A DNA stretch of 64,000 bases from Limosilactobacillus reuteri subsp. reuteri (GCF_000016825.1 NC_009513.1:1011001-1075000); one strand, 5' to 3'; shown: positions 34,860-44,040, counted from the first letter of the stretch. Notes: a model not told the origin generated them from the letters alone. Translations and numbers: made by a program.

Positions 34860-35306
34860 CTAGGCATGCTCATCCACAAAATCTTCTAAGTTTTGCAAGG
34901 CTTTTTTAACAACCTTCATTTCTTCATCATTCATTCCTTTGAGAAAACGTTCAACCATCATGTTATGAAAGGCCCGATGTGCACGATATAGTACCCGTCC
35001 TCTTTTGGTTAAACGTAACCGAACAATGCGGCGATCATCTTTATCACGAATTCTTTCAACATATCCTTTTCGAATTAAACGATCAGCCATTGAGGTCATT
35101 GTTCCTGGAGTTAGATGAAGCTTTTCTGCTACTTGAGAAATTGTTTGATGGTTATACATCGTAATTGCATCAATTGCATGCATCTCTTTAATTGTTAAAT
35201 CATTGAATGTACTTTTCCGTAACTCATTTTCTTCAATCCATAGAATTCCGGAATAGACTTTGATTAATCCTTTATTGATTTTTTCGTAATCATTATCTTT
35301 ACTCAT
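34860..35306 (-). CDS. fabT: FabT, MarR-family repressor of fatty acid synthesis
   Basis: 148 residues, winged helix (about 40-100: ITMYNHQTISQVAEKLHLTPGTMTSMADRLIRKGYVERIRDKDDRR). Its position between fabZ1 and fabH is that of FabT in streptococci and lactobacilli. FabT binds acyl-ACP and represses the operon through TTTGA-like palindromes; one (35350-35362) lies 44 bases before its start and three before fabZ1, so it is probably autoregulated. Confidence 0.93.
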   Translation of the reverse strand: MSKDNDYEKINKGLIKVYSGILWIEENELRKSTFNDLTIKEMHAIDAITMYNHQTISQVAEKLHLTPGTMTSMADRLIRKGYVERIRDKDDRRIVRLRLTKRGRVLYRAHRAFHNMMVERFLKGMNDEEMKVVKKALQNLEDFVDEHA

Positions 35307-35349
35307 AATATATTTCTTCCCTTCAATTTTATTCTATAGCCCCGAATAA

Positions 35350-35362
35350 TTTGATTATCAAA
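35350..35362. promoter_or_regulatory. FabT operator upstream of fabT
   Basis: TTTGATTATCAAA, a perfect 13-bp palindrome that fits the known FabT consensus (TTTGA-N3-TCAAA). Confidence 0.75.
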
Positions 35363-35392
35363 ATATATTATAAATGATAATGATTCACCATG

Positions 35393-35839
35393 CTAAATCT
35401 TTTCTTCTCGTTCAGCAACGATAAAGACAAGTTCTGCATTACAAGCTATTTTGTCGTTCACAAGCGCTTGTGTTTCCACAATTCCCATTGATGATCGAAC
35501 TTTTTTCATAACAACATTTAGTTTTAATACATCACCAGGACGGACCATTTGTCGAAACCTCGCTTTATGAATTGCGCCAAGATAAGCTGTTTTCTTATAA
35601 AAATGCGGTGATTTTAATATCAAAATTGAAGCAGCTTGGGCCAATGTTTCGATAATTAAAACTCCAGGCATAACAGGATTATTAGGAAAATGACCGCGAA
35701 AAAATGATTCATTAATTGTGACATTTTTTGTTGCGGTAATCTTTTCTTCAGGAACTAATTCGTCTACATAATCGATGTAGCAAATCGGATATCGATTAGG
35801 AATTAATTCCATAATCTCCTGCGCATTCATTATTGCCAA
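35393..35839 (-). CDS. fabZ: FabZ-like 3-hydroxyacyl-ACP dehydratase, first gene of the fab operon
   Basis: 148 residues. Hot-dog fold with FRGHFPNNPVMPGVLIIETLAQAA (catalytic His/Glu). Start TTG at 35839 fits AGGTGA seven bases upstream; an ATG nine bases further in (35830) is possible. It differs markedly from the second copy at 30241. A paralogue placed before fabT is often the isomerase-type (FabN/FabZ1) dehydratase that introduces the cis double bond, inferred here only from operon position. Confidence 0.88.
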   Translation of the reverse strand: MAIMNAQEIMELIPNRYPICYIDYVDELVPEEKITATKNVTINESFFRGHFPNNPVMPGVLIIETLAQAASILILKSPHFYKKTAYLGAIHKARFRQMVRPGDVLKLNVVMKKVRSSMGIVETQALVNDKIACNAELVFIVAEREEKI

Positions 35840-35867
35840 AAAGATTCACCTGCCTTCAAAAAAATAT

Positions 35868-35925
35868 TTCGAGTATCAAAATATTCGATGATCAAATTAT
35901 ATTCAAAAATATTTTGAATGTCAAA
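35868..35925. promoter_or_regulatory. Three FabT-like operators before fabZ1
   Basis: TTCGAGTATCAAA (35868-35880), TTCGATGATCAAA (35884-35896) and TTTGAATGTCAAA (35913-35925). Each is an imperfect TTTGA-N3-TCAAA palindrome; the array overlaps the likely promoter. Confidence 0.7.
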
Positions 35926-36021
35926 TTATTTTTATGTCATTTAATTCTTAATCACCTTAAATTAAAATATTCCTTTACTATTTAATTGAGAATTGGTAAA
36001 ATAATATTTGCTCGTTATTAA

Positions 36022-36095
36022 CGGGAAATAGCTCAGCTTGGTAGAGCACCTGGTTTGGGACCAGGGGGTCGCAGGTTCGAATCCTGTTTTCCCGA
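36022..36095 (+). tRNA. tRNA-Pro (TGG), copy 2
   Basis: Same 74 bases as 25507-25580 but on the plus strand. Acceptor CGGGAAA/TTTCCCG, anticodon loop TTTGGGA. Confidence 0.97.
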
Positions 36096-36103
36096 TAGGG
36101 TTT

Positions 36104-36143
36104 AGAGAGTCGTTGAAAGTTTTCTTTCAAGCGGCTCTTTTTA
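36104..36143 (+). terminator. Terminator after tRNA-Pro
   Basis: AGAGTCGTTGAAAG pairs with CTTTCAAGCGGCTCT, then TTTTT. Confidence 0.85.
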
Positions 36144-36163
36144 GTATCAAGGAGGATATAAAA

Positions 36164-37243
36164 ATGGAAGCAGATAAATATTTAAAGCTAATTCAAGAGG
36201 AGCTTCAGAACCTTCCTGATTATGTTAACGAGTATTATTTGGGGACCAACCATGCAGTCACAACAACCTATCAGTACTTAACTGAAATTCGGCGATTCTT
36301 TGATTGGTTACGGTCAAGTGGACTCGTCTCTGTTAACTCTAATAAGGACTTGCCAATTGATACGCTGGCTAATTTACGGCGTAGTGATGTAATGCTATAT
36401 ATCGATTATTTGCAGCATACTACCAATGCACAAGGACGGTTAAATTCTCCCACTTCAATTAATCGTTCTATTAACGCATTAAGGTCATTGTATAAATTTT
36501 TAACAGTCACCGCAGATAACAATAATGGCGAGTCTTATTTTGACCGTAATGTAATGTTGAAAATTGACTCCCTTAATGATACAAAAACATTAAATTATCG
36601 GGCGCATACGCTGGCTTCACACATGTACCGGGGACAAATGAAATTTGATTTTATCACTTTCATTGAAGAGGAATACCCTAATAAATGTGATAAAAGAGCC
36701 CTCCCCTCTTATAAAGTCAATAAGGAACGAGATATTGCAATTATTGCTCTTATTTTAGGAACAGGCGTCCGGGTATCCGAGGCAGCTAATGTAAACCTTG
36801 GGGATTTGAACTTAAAGCAATCACTGCTAGATGTAACAAGAAAAGGCGGCCAGAGAGATTCAGTACCAATTGCACCTTGGGCTATTACTTATATCAAAGC
36901 TTATCAAGCGATTCGTGCACAGCGATACCACGCTTTAAAAAAGGATACTGCTTTCTTCTTAACCGTTTATCACAAGCAAACTCGACGGATGACAGCTAAT
37001 GCCATTGAAAAAATGGTCAAAAAGTATTCAACTGCATTTGGACATCCTCTTACTCCCCATAAATTACGCCATACCCTTGCTTCTGAAATGTATGAGGTAA
37101 CGAAAGATCAGGTATTAGTAGCCCAACAGTTAGGACAAAAAGGAACATCTGCTACTGATCTATATACCCACGTTGACCAGAAACAGCAACGTGATGCTCT
37201 TAAAGAAATTAGTGAAACTTCATATAAAAAAACAAATGAATAA
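36164..37243 (+). CDS. xerS: Tyrosine recombinase XerS
   Basis: 359 residues from ATG 36164 behind AAGGAGG; a longer frame from inside the tRNA is rejected. It has an N-terminal SAM-like domain. Catalytic residues are Arg in GTGVRVSEA, Lys in RKGGQRDS, HKLRHTLAS (HxxR), and Tyr in TDLYTH. XerS resolves chromosome dimers at dif-SL in streptococci, lactococci and many lactobacilli. No clear dif-SL site was identified next to it. Confidence 0.93.
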   Translation: MEADKYLKLIQEELQNLPDYVNEYYLGTNHAVTTTYQYLTEIRRFFDWLRSSGLVSVNSNKDLPIDTLANLRRSDVMLYIDYLQHTTNAQGRLNSPTSINRSINALRSLYKFLTVTADNNNGESYFDRNVMLKIDSLNDTKTLNYRAHTLASHMYRGQMKFDFITFIEEEYPNKCDKRALPSYKVNKERDIAIIALILGTGVRVSEAANVNLGDLNLKQSLLDVTRKGGQRDSVPIAPWAITYIKAYQAIRAQRYHALKKDTAFFLTVYHKQTRRMTANAIEKMVKKYSTAFGHPLTPHKLRHTLASEMYEVTKDQVLVAQQLGQKGTSATDLYTHVDQKQQRDALKEISETSYKKTNE

Positions 37244-37315
37244 AAGGCTTTTCTATAAAGATAATCTTCGCTATAATGTTAAGCGGTGTATAAATTTTTT
37301 ATGGAGGAGAAAATT

Positions 37316-37474
37316 TTGGGCTTTATTACCTCATTATTTGGAAAGAAGCAATATATTTGTCCATTTTGTCATGAGCACTATACTTTTTCTGCGATGCATG
37401 CACGCAAGCTAGCCGACAAAGATGGGCAAATTCATTGTTACTACTGTCGTAAGGTCTTACAACAATTGCATTAG
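37316..37474 (+). CDS. Small zinc-ribbon protein
   Basis: 52 residues from a TTG at 37316, seven bases behind GGAGGAG. Two Cys pairs (CPFC and CYYC) form a rubredoxin-like zinc knuckle, with a hydrophobic start GFITSLFG. Function unknown; similar peptides occur beside xerS or in ribosome-linked roles. Confidence 0.7.
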   Translation: MGFITSLFGKKQYICPFCHEHYTFSAMHARKLADKDGQIHCYYCRKVLQQLH

Positions 37475-37596
37475 TATTAATGATAATTCGCTTTTTTACA
37501 ATAAAAACTTTCAAAATAAAAAACCGTTAAGCTGTGACGTGTACCCTTAAAGTTGGAACCTGTATGTTCTTGCTTTAAAATTGAATAAATATTTTT

Positions 37597-38972
37597 CTAG
37601 GCAACTAGATTCTGCTCATATTGAAGTGGAGTTTGGTTGCCTAGTTTTGTCTGAATACGGCGTTCGTTATAAAAGTGAATCCATTCATTAATTGCTTGGC
37701 TTAATTCTTCTTGATTGCGATAACTGGTATCAGGACCAATTTCTGCTTTCAGTTTACTAAAGACTGTTTCACAGGCAGCGTTATCCAGACAGGTTGCTCG
37801 ATGCGACATGCTTTGCCTAATGTTTCCCTGACGAAGTAGTTTGCGCCAAGCACGATGTTGATAGTGCCAGCCTTGATCAGTATGTAAAGTTAATTGGTAT
37901 CCTGTATGAGGTAACTGCTTAAGTAATTGCTGGAGTGGATCTAATGCGAATTGAAGATTTGGATGTTGACTGACTGACCAAGTGAGAAGCTGGTTAGTTG
38001 CCAAGTCCTTAATAATTTCTAAGTACACTTTTCGCCCATCATGAGCCTTTAATTCTGTAATGTCACAAACCATTTTCTGATATTTACGGTTACTCATAAA
38101 ACGCCGATTTAGCTTATTCTTAGCTTTCTTGCCATTTGGTCCCTTAGAGGAATCATACTTACGGACTCGCCGATTATATTTGATACATTTAAGTCCCATT
38201 TCATGCATTAAGCGCTGAATGCGCTTATGATTAGGTGTCTTTTTACCAATTAAGCGATAGTAGTCTCGAATTTGAGTGCTTAAACGGCGTACGCCGTTTA
38301 AGCTTGGAAGTAGTTAAAGAGGCCTTTAATAACGGCTTTAAGTTCTTCTTCATCCTCGTCCGGATGTTCAAACCGATTTTGCCAATACTGATAGGTTGAC
38401 ATGGAAATGGGAAGTGCATCGATCAAATCCTTTAATAAGTATTTAGCCTTGAGGTCATAAATTACTTGTGCGAGTTCTTTTTTGGATGCTTTCTCAAGGC
38501 TGTCAATTTTTTTGAGGCATCGAGTTGTATCCTTAACAATAAGTTTTCTCTTTGTAAGGTTTGGTTCTGTTTTTGGAGCTGAAGAAGCTTGTCTTGATTC
38601 TTGTCGTGTCGTTTGACCATTTTTAGGTTTCCTTCCCCGACGCAATCTCAGTAAAGCCTGTGGCCCTTGCTTGTTATAGAGACATTCCCACTGATACACT
38701 GAACCTGGAGAACGATATCCAAAGTGAATACAAGTTTCTGAGATTGACGCCAAATTTTCTTGTTTCCACTTTACCAGATTTAACCGAAAATCCCCAGTTA
38801 CTTTGGGTGGATTGAGTAATGGTCCTTTACCAAATCTTGCATAAATTCCCACCCAAATTTGGAAATCATGCTCAGCAATCCCGTATTTATGCCTAACTGA
38901 TGCTAAAGTAACATTACCGTTAGCATATTCTTCAACAGCTTTAAGTTTAGTTTTAACGCTAATTTTGGTCAT
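37597..38972 (-). pseudogene. IS3-family transposase (OrfA and OrfB), frameshifted
   Basis: From ATG 38972 an OrfA-type helix-turn-helix domain (KTKLKAVEEYANGNVTLASVRHKYG) runs on into the start of OrfB and stops at 38298. The DDE core (VCDITELKAHDG, LHTDQGWHY, AACETVFSKLKAE) follows in another frame to 37597. One missing base near 38293 (GCTT-AAACGG instead of GCTTCAAACGG) explains the break. Active protein is not expected. Confidence 0.8.
38277..38302. repeat. Perfect 26-bp palindrome within the IS3 gene
   Basis: The arms GCTTAAACGGCGT/ACGCCGTTTAAGC read the same on both strands. It lies exactly at the frameshift, so it may be a chance product of the deletion. Confidence 0.7.
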
Positions 38973-39019
38973 ATAAAATACCCCCAGAGTTGATTTCCAA
39001 CTCTGGGGGTACACGTCAC

Positions 39020-39398
39020 TGAATTTAAGGCTTAGCGGTTTTATTTTAAAGTATTTAGTTAAATCGACGTTTGTTAATTCCTGCAAGACCAAACATACTA
39101 AGCAATGTTTATTCCCCTCTGAGACGAATTGTAACGACCTACTACTCATCAAAATGAATTTCAGTTCGTCTGAGAGGCAAAAGTTGTTTTTACCCCTACT
39201 TTTGCATTATTTTAAAATTAGTAAGACTCTTTTGATAAAAGAGTCTTACATTAACCGAGAATAAACGTTGATATAACAAGCTTTTAAAATCCTATATTTT
39301 CGTGTAAGACTGTTGTATAATTTTATTAAAAAAGTGTCTCACTAAAAATTAGGTCATTTTTGCTATTTTTGGCGGACAAAAAGGAGTTATTTCATTTT
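39020..39398. other. Intergenic region with large hairpins
   Basis: CCTCTGAGACGAA (39115 region) pairs with TTCGTCTGAGAGG (39165 region). CAAAAGT pairs with ACTTTTG (39178-39206). GTAAGACTCTTTT/AAAAGAGTCTTAC is a perfect 13-bp hairpin at 39221-39249. No ORF is seen. The last could end minus-strand transcription from patatin-side promoters; the rest is unexplained. Confidence 0.5.
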
Positions 39399-40253
39399 AT
39401 GTTATATAATGCAGCATTAGTTTTAGAAGGTGGCGCATTCCGTGGCCAATACACTGCCGGAATTGTTGATACATTTCTCGCTCACCATATTGAATTTCGA
39501 AGTGTAATGGGCGTTTCTGCGGGTTCGCTTTGTGGAGTTAATTTCGTCTCTAAGCAATATGGACGCGCTGCCAATATTAATATTAATCATCGGCACGATC
39601 GTCAATATATCTCGATGGCTCGCGTATTTAAAAAGCAAATAATCAATCTTGATTATCTTTTTGAGGATCACGGATATTCTTGGCAGAATTTTAACGAGGC
39701 AGCTTATCGGCGTTCAGCATCTCATTTCACAGCAGTCGCTACTTCTGTGAAAACAGGAAAAACAGTTTTGTTTACGGATCCTGTTGGTGAGGAACTAACC
39801 AATGCCCTCAAAGCTTCTTCTTCGATGCCCTTTCTTTCAGATCCACAGGAAACATCCCAAGGGCCTTGCCTTGATGGCGGGATTACAGATTCTATTCCAT
39901 TTGATATTGCCCAACAACAAGGATATGACAAAATTGTTGTTGTCCGGACCAGAGATGTTAATTACCGGAAGAAGCCATCCAGTTCTGCTGTAAAGAAGTT
40001 ATATAACATGGTATATAAAGATTATCCTGAATTTGCTAAAGCAGGGATCGATCGTCCCCTTCTCTACAACCAACAGATTGCTGAAATCAATCGCCTAGCT
40101 CGTGAAGGAAGGATCTTTAATATCGCTCCCTCTAAACCAATCAAGATTAAACGGATTGAAGGAAATATTAAGAAGATTCGAGCACTTTACGAAACTGGTC
40201 GGAAAGAAGGAGAAAAAATAGTTCCTACTTTAGTTGATTACCTCACAAACTAA
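39399..40253 (+). CDS. Patatin-like phospholipase
   Basis: 284 residues from ATG 39399, with AAGGAG 11 bases before. N-terminal glycine loop LEGGAFRGQYTAG, nucleophile GVSAG (Ser40) and Asp of the DGG motif (near 158) in CLDGGITDS form the Ser-Asp dyad. Acts as acyl hydrolase on lipids in the cytosol or at the membrane; function in lactobacilli unknown. The recombinase gene follows by 16 bases. Confidence 0.92.
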   Translation: MLYNAALVLEGGAFRGQYTAGIVDTFLAHHIEFRSVMGVSAGSLCGVNFVSKQYGRAANININHRHDRQYISMARVFKKQIINLDYLFEDHGYSWQNFNEAAYRRSASHFTAVATSVKTGKTVLFTDPVGEELTNALKASSSMPFLSDPQETSQGPCLDGGITDSIPFDIAQQQGYDKIVVVRTRDVNYRKKPSSSAVKKLYNMVYKDYPEFAKAGIDRPLLYNQQIAEINRLAREGRIFNIAPSKPIKIKRIEGNIKKIRALYETGRKEGEKIVPTLVDYLTN

Positions 40254-40269
40254 TAAAGGAAGAAATATT

Positions 40270-40917
40270 ATGTCAACTAAAAAACGCGTTTATATTCCTA
40301 AAAATAAGACGAATGGTCAAATCAAGGGTAAACGGAAAATATGGGTAGAAAATGTTAAATTTTTGACTCTCGAAGAATATGATCAGTTACGTGAGACAAT
40401 TAAATTGCATTCTCGTCCTGAATTAGTTAATCGTAACCTATTACTAATTGCGATTGCCCTTAATAACGGATTGCGAGCATCAGACGTTGTGACATTAAGG
40501 GTTGGTCATGTTCTAAACAAAACTAAAACCCGTGTTATTGAACAAAAAACTGGTAAAGCTAAAACCCTCTTTTGGAATAATTGCCTTGCCGAGATTATTG
40601 ATTATCTTAATGACTTGGATTACAAAGATGAAAATGATTACCTTTTTCCCGGAAAACAAGAAGGCCATTTTTCGGTGCATGGCTTTTACGAGATGTTGCA
40701 ACGAATGGCTAGAAAAACGGAAAATAATAAAATCGTTGCTAAGATTGGAACACACTCTTTTAGAAAAACTTTTGGTCGCCAACTCTATAAGAAGGGGGTT
40801 AACGTTGAAATCATTTCGCAGTTGTTTAATCACTCCTCCGAACGGAATACGCGCCACTATCTAGGGATTGAACAAGAAGACCTTGATAAAGTGGTTCAAA
40901 ATTTCAAATTTGAATAG
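40270..40917 (+). CDS. Short orphan tyrosine recombinase
   Basis: 215 residues from ATG 40270 with AAAGGAAG upstream. Only the catalytic domain: Arg in NNGLRASDV, Lys in EQKTGKAKTL, HSFRKTF, HSS and Tyr in TRHYLGI. The N-terminal arm-binding domain is missing. Members of this size act as invertases or resolvases of small elements. A 20-nt dif-arm-like sequence sits 14 bases behind its stop. Confidence 0.85.
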   Translation: MSTKKRVYIPKNKTNGQIKGKRKIWVENVKFLTLEEYDQLRETIKLHSRPELVNRNLLLIAIALNNGLRASDVVTLRVGHVLNKTKTRVIEQKTGKAKTLFWNNCLAEIIDYLNDLDYKDENDYLFPGKQEGHFSVHGFYEMLQRMARKTENNKIVAKIGTHSFRKTFGRQLYKKGVNVEIISQLFNHSSERNTRHYLGIEQEDLDKVVQNFKFE

Positions 40918-40931
40918 TTATTATTCTGAAT

Positions 40932-40951
40932 ATTATGTAAACTAAAATATT
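40932..40951 (+). repeat. Dif-arm-like 20-nt repeat, copy A
   Basis: ATATTATGTAAACTAAAATA, exactly repeated at 57609-57628. The core TTATGTAAACT equals the XerD arm of Bacillus subtilis dif. The other arm is not recognisable. Confidence 0.6.
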
Positions 40952-41025
40952 TAGTCATTTTCCTAATAGACTTAGGAATATAATTCATTAGAATTAAAGT
41001 AATAAAAAGTATTGGATGTGACTAA

Positions 41026-41916
41026 ATGAATATAAAAAGTGTTCCAAAGAAGCAACTATGGGGAATTGAATTAAATCTGGTTTCTCTCCTATTTAGTAGT
41101 ATTAGTCCGGTTCTTAATAAATTTTCACTTACTAGCTTGAGTCCGGTTGTTGGGGGAATTTTCACTAGTGCGTTTGCTGCAATTTTTACTTTTGCAACAA
41201 TCCTCATTACTCGTCAGCATGTTTCTTTAACCAATCTTAAGAGCCTGTGGTTATGGCTTTTGGGTGGAACAAATGCAATCGGAATTATTCTTCAATATAT
41301 TGCTCTCTCAACCTTAAGTCCAATCACAGTTACTCTTATCGCTCGGATGTATTTAGTTTATGTTTTCTTCCTATCTTATATCTTCTTAAAGGAAAAGATT
41401 ACAAAGTGGGATTACTTAGCAATTATTCTTTGCATTCTCGGTTCTTTCTTTATTTCAGGAAGCCGTCTTCAATTTAGTGATAACCTTCTTGGATTGATTT
41501 GTGCATTCATCTACCCACTAATGTATGCCGCCAACAATATCGTGGCTAAGTATCTAGTTAGTGATGAAGAGCCAAATAATGTCTTATTCTTTAACCATTT
41601 TACTTCGGCTCTTTTACTTTTCTGCTATGCTCTCATAACAGGAACGTCATTTAGCCATATTTCTAGTCAAGCAGTTGCATTTAACTTTGGTGGAGCATTC
41701 TTTAATGGCTTCATGTCACTACTTCTTTTCTATACTAGCTTACAGTTTATTACAGCTGGTAAAGCAAATATTGTTCGTGCACTTGGTCCAGTAATTGTTA
41801 TTATTTACTCTTCATTTTTCTTTCCTGTTCAGGTAACTCCTTCCCTAGTTTTAGGAGCTATTTTAGTAATTTTAGCTAGTACAATTGTTACCTTTACAAG
41901 AACAAATCGCGAATAA
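41026..41916 (+). CDS. EamA-type drug/metabolite transporter
   Basis: 296 residues, ten hydrophobic helices in two EamA repeats. First repeat: SLLFSSISPVLNKFSL; second begins near LICAFIYPLMYAANNIVAKYL. Substrate cannot be inferred. Single gene; the IS1182 element begins 38 bases behind its stop. Confidence 0.85.
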   Translation: MNIKSVPKKQLWGIELNLVSLLFSSISPVLNKFSLTSLSPVVGGIFTSAFAAIFTFATILITRQHVSLTNLKSLWLWLLGGTNAIGIILQYIALSTLSPITVTLIARMYLVYVFFLSYIFLKEKITKWDYLAIILCILGSFFISGSRLQFSDNLLGLICAFIYPLMYAANNIVAKYLVSDEEPNNVLFFNHFTSALLLFCYALITGTSFSHISSQAVAFNFGGAFFNGFMSLLLFYTSLQFITAGKANIVRALGPVIVIIYSSFFFPVQVTPSLVLGAILVILASTIVTFTRTNRE

Positions 41917-41954
41917 TCGTAATATAAAAGCATCAGAATTTGGGTATACACTTT

Positions 41955-43787
41955 CGAGGCTGGGAAAAAACTCCTAGTCCAAAATAAAAACCGGATGATG
42001 AATTTTTTGAACAATTCATCATCCGGTTTTTATGTACACAGGAAATCGTTCCTGATATGATGTAATTACCCCTAAAAACAACCAAAGGGAGCGATTTCCA
42101 TGTATCAAAATTATACCATAGGGCAAACCGAATTCGTACTAAACTATAACTATGATTTACCACAGAATCATGTTGCGCGACTAATTAGTGATTTTGTCGA
42201 CTCGATTCCACAAGATGTGCTATTAGAAGATTCAGGAGCGGCTACCGGCCGCCCTTTATCGCATCCAGCAATTATGCTTAAGATTCTCTTGTTTGCCTAC
42301 TCACGTCAAACTTATTCTGGAAGAAAGATTGAAATGATGTTGGATGAGAACCTGCCAATGCGTTGGTTAGCCCATGATTATACTTATAGCTACCATACCA
42401 TCAATAACTTTCGCCGCAGTCAGCACGCTAGTAAGCTAATTAAACATGCCTTTGTCTACTTTACCATGACTTTGAAAGATCACGGACTAATTCAAAATGA
42501 TGCAGTTTTTATCGATGGGACCAAGGTAGAAGCCGATGCCAATAAATATTCATTTACTTGGCGGCGGGCAGTTGAAAAGTATCACGCTAAGTTAAGAGAA
42601 AAGACAAGTAAGCTTTATGAGGAACTAGTAGAAAAGCAAGTGGTACAGGAAATGGCACCGGAGCTGGTTACTTCCGCCGAAGGCATGGAAGTAATGGAAC
42701 AAGAACTGGCGGAGAAAATCACTAAATTAGATGAAAAGATTAAGCAAGAACCAAAAATCATCAAAGGGGGTTCAGTTAGAAAACGGCGCCGTCGTTTTCT
42801 AAAAAAGCTTCGTCACCAATTAAGCAACGACCTAATTCCGCGTGCCCAAAAGTATGAACGTGCTGAAAATATCTTCCAAGGTCGTAATAGCTATTCCAAA
42901 ACTGACCACGATGCGACCTTTATGTGTATGAAGGAAGATCCGATGATGAATCGGGAGTTGAAGCCTGGCTATAACCTGCAAATCGCTACCCATAAGCAAT
43001 TTGTGCTTGATTACGGGCTGTTTTCAAATCCAACTGACACCAGGACCTTAGTGCCATTCCTTACCCAGTTTCATGCTTTAGATTTCTTTGAACATATCGT
43101 CGCCGATGCAGGCTATGGAAGTGAGTACAATTACACAATGATTCTTGATCGGTTTGAAAAGCAGCCGGTTATCCCATACACAACCTATCAAAAGGAACAG
43201 AAACGTAAATTTAAAAACGATCCAACTAGGTCACAGAATTGGGAATATAACGCTAATGACGACTACTACATTGATCATCAAGGAGTTCGTTTTAGTTTTT
43301 ATCGCTATAGTAAATCCACTGATAAGTATGGCTTTAAGCGTGACTTTAAAATCTATCGTGCTGATAAACATCAACTATCAGTTAAATTAGATGAACTAGC
43401 GAAGACACCAGGTGGTCGTCAACGTTATATGAAGGTTAACCCAACCTGGAATTATTATAAAGCTAAAGTTAAAGATGCCCTCTCAAGTGACGAAGGCAAG
43501 GCAATTTATCGTCGACGGAAGTTCGACGTTGAGCCAGTCTTTGGTCACATGAAGAGGGATTTTGGCATACGCCGAACTCATCTCCGTGGCCAACGGGCTG
43601 TGGAAAATGACATTGGGCTAGCCCTGATGGCATTAAATCTAACGAAATTTGGCCAATCAATTAGTCGATTGGAGACTAATTTCATAAATAATTTAAAATC
43701 CGGACTATGATTTTTGAACCGATCAAAAATCATAGTCCGGATTTTACTGTTTGAGAACCAAAAATTAATAGTTAATTCCCGGCCTCG
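41955..43787 (+). mobile_element. IS1182-family insertion sequence
   Basis: Terminal inverted repeats CGAGGCTGGGAAAAAACT at the left and the complement of CGAGGCCGGGAATTAACT at the right. Outward hairpins lie inside both ends (CCGGATGATGAATT/AATTCATCATCCGG and ATCCGGACTATGATTTTTG with its complement). The right end cuts into a group II intron copy. Confidence 0.85.
42100..43710 (+). CDS. IS1182-family transposase
   Basis: 536 residues. DUF772-type N-terminus (GRPLSHPAIMLKILLFAYSRQTYSGRKIE), then a DDE domain with VFIDGTKVEADANK, VADAGYGSEYNY and the Glu region FDVEPVFGHMKRDFGIRR. AGGGAGCG precedes the ATG. The frame is intact and both ends are present, so the element may be mobile. Confidence 0.92.
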   Translation: MYQNYTIGQTEFVLNYNYDLPQNHVARLISDFVDSIPQDVLLEDSGAATGRPLSHPAIMLKILLFAYSRQTYSGRKIEMMLDENLPMRWLAHDYTYSYHTINNFRRSQHASKLIKHAFVYFTMTLKDHGLIQNDAVFIDGTKVEADANKYSFTWRRAVEKYHAKLREKTSKLYEELVEKQVVQEMAPELVTSAEGMEVMEQELAEKITKLDEKIKQEPKIIKGGSVRKRRRRFLKKLRHQLSNDLIPRAQKYERAENIFQGRNSYSKTDHDATFMCMKEDPMMNRELKPGYNLQIATHKQFVLDYGLFSNPTDTRTLVPFLTQFHALDFFEHIVADAGYGSEYNYTMILDRFEKQPVIPYTTYQKEQKRKFKNDPTRSQNWEYNANDDYYIDHQGVRFSFYRYSKSTDKYGFKRDFKIYRADKHQLSVKLDELAKTPGGRQRYMKVNPTWNYYKAKVKDALSSDEGKAIYRRRKFDVEPVFGHMKRDFGIRRTHLRGQRAVENDIGLALMALNLTKFGQSISRLETNFINNLKSGL

Positions 43788-44040
43788 ACCTCTCACACCA
43801 CCGTACGTACGGTTCCGTATACGGCGGTTCGACAACTTAATCACATTGAATTGACTGGAGCGTCTTGGACATATTCATAAGTCCGAGTTGTTCCAGTTTT
43901 CTATTAGTTAGAGAATAGCTCAAGGTCTTACTATGTGCAGTTCGCCAGTAGCCCTTTCGGGTACTAGCGAAGACATATGCATCATGCTGGGACAGCCCCA
44001 ACTTCTGTAAGTTAGTTACCTTAGTTTTAAACTTTTTCCA
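43783..44040 (-). mobile_element. Group II intron remnant, 3' part only
   Basis: About 258 bases closely match 13080-13330 of the complete intron: domain V (CGTACGTACGG) and the last 60 or so codons of the maturase. The domain VI end is lost at the IS1182 border and the upstream part at the IS30 border. It cannot splice or move. Confidence 0.85.

Larger units (their letters stand above)
37533..39019 (-). mobile_element. IS3-family (IS150-like) element, degraded
   Basis: Terminal repeats TGTGACGTGTACCC at the left and GGGTACACGTCAC at the right. Inside the right end, ACCCCCAGAGTTG pairs with CAACTCTGGGGGT (38982-39012), an outward hairpin that can block read-through. The transposase frame is interrupted (see the pseudogene). 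Confidence 0.8.

Noticed and set aside
36038..36163. Extended XerS start inside tRNA-Pro
   Set aside because: The extension covers tRNA and terminator; ATG 36164 has AAGGAGG and the family start.
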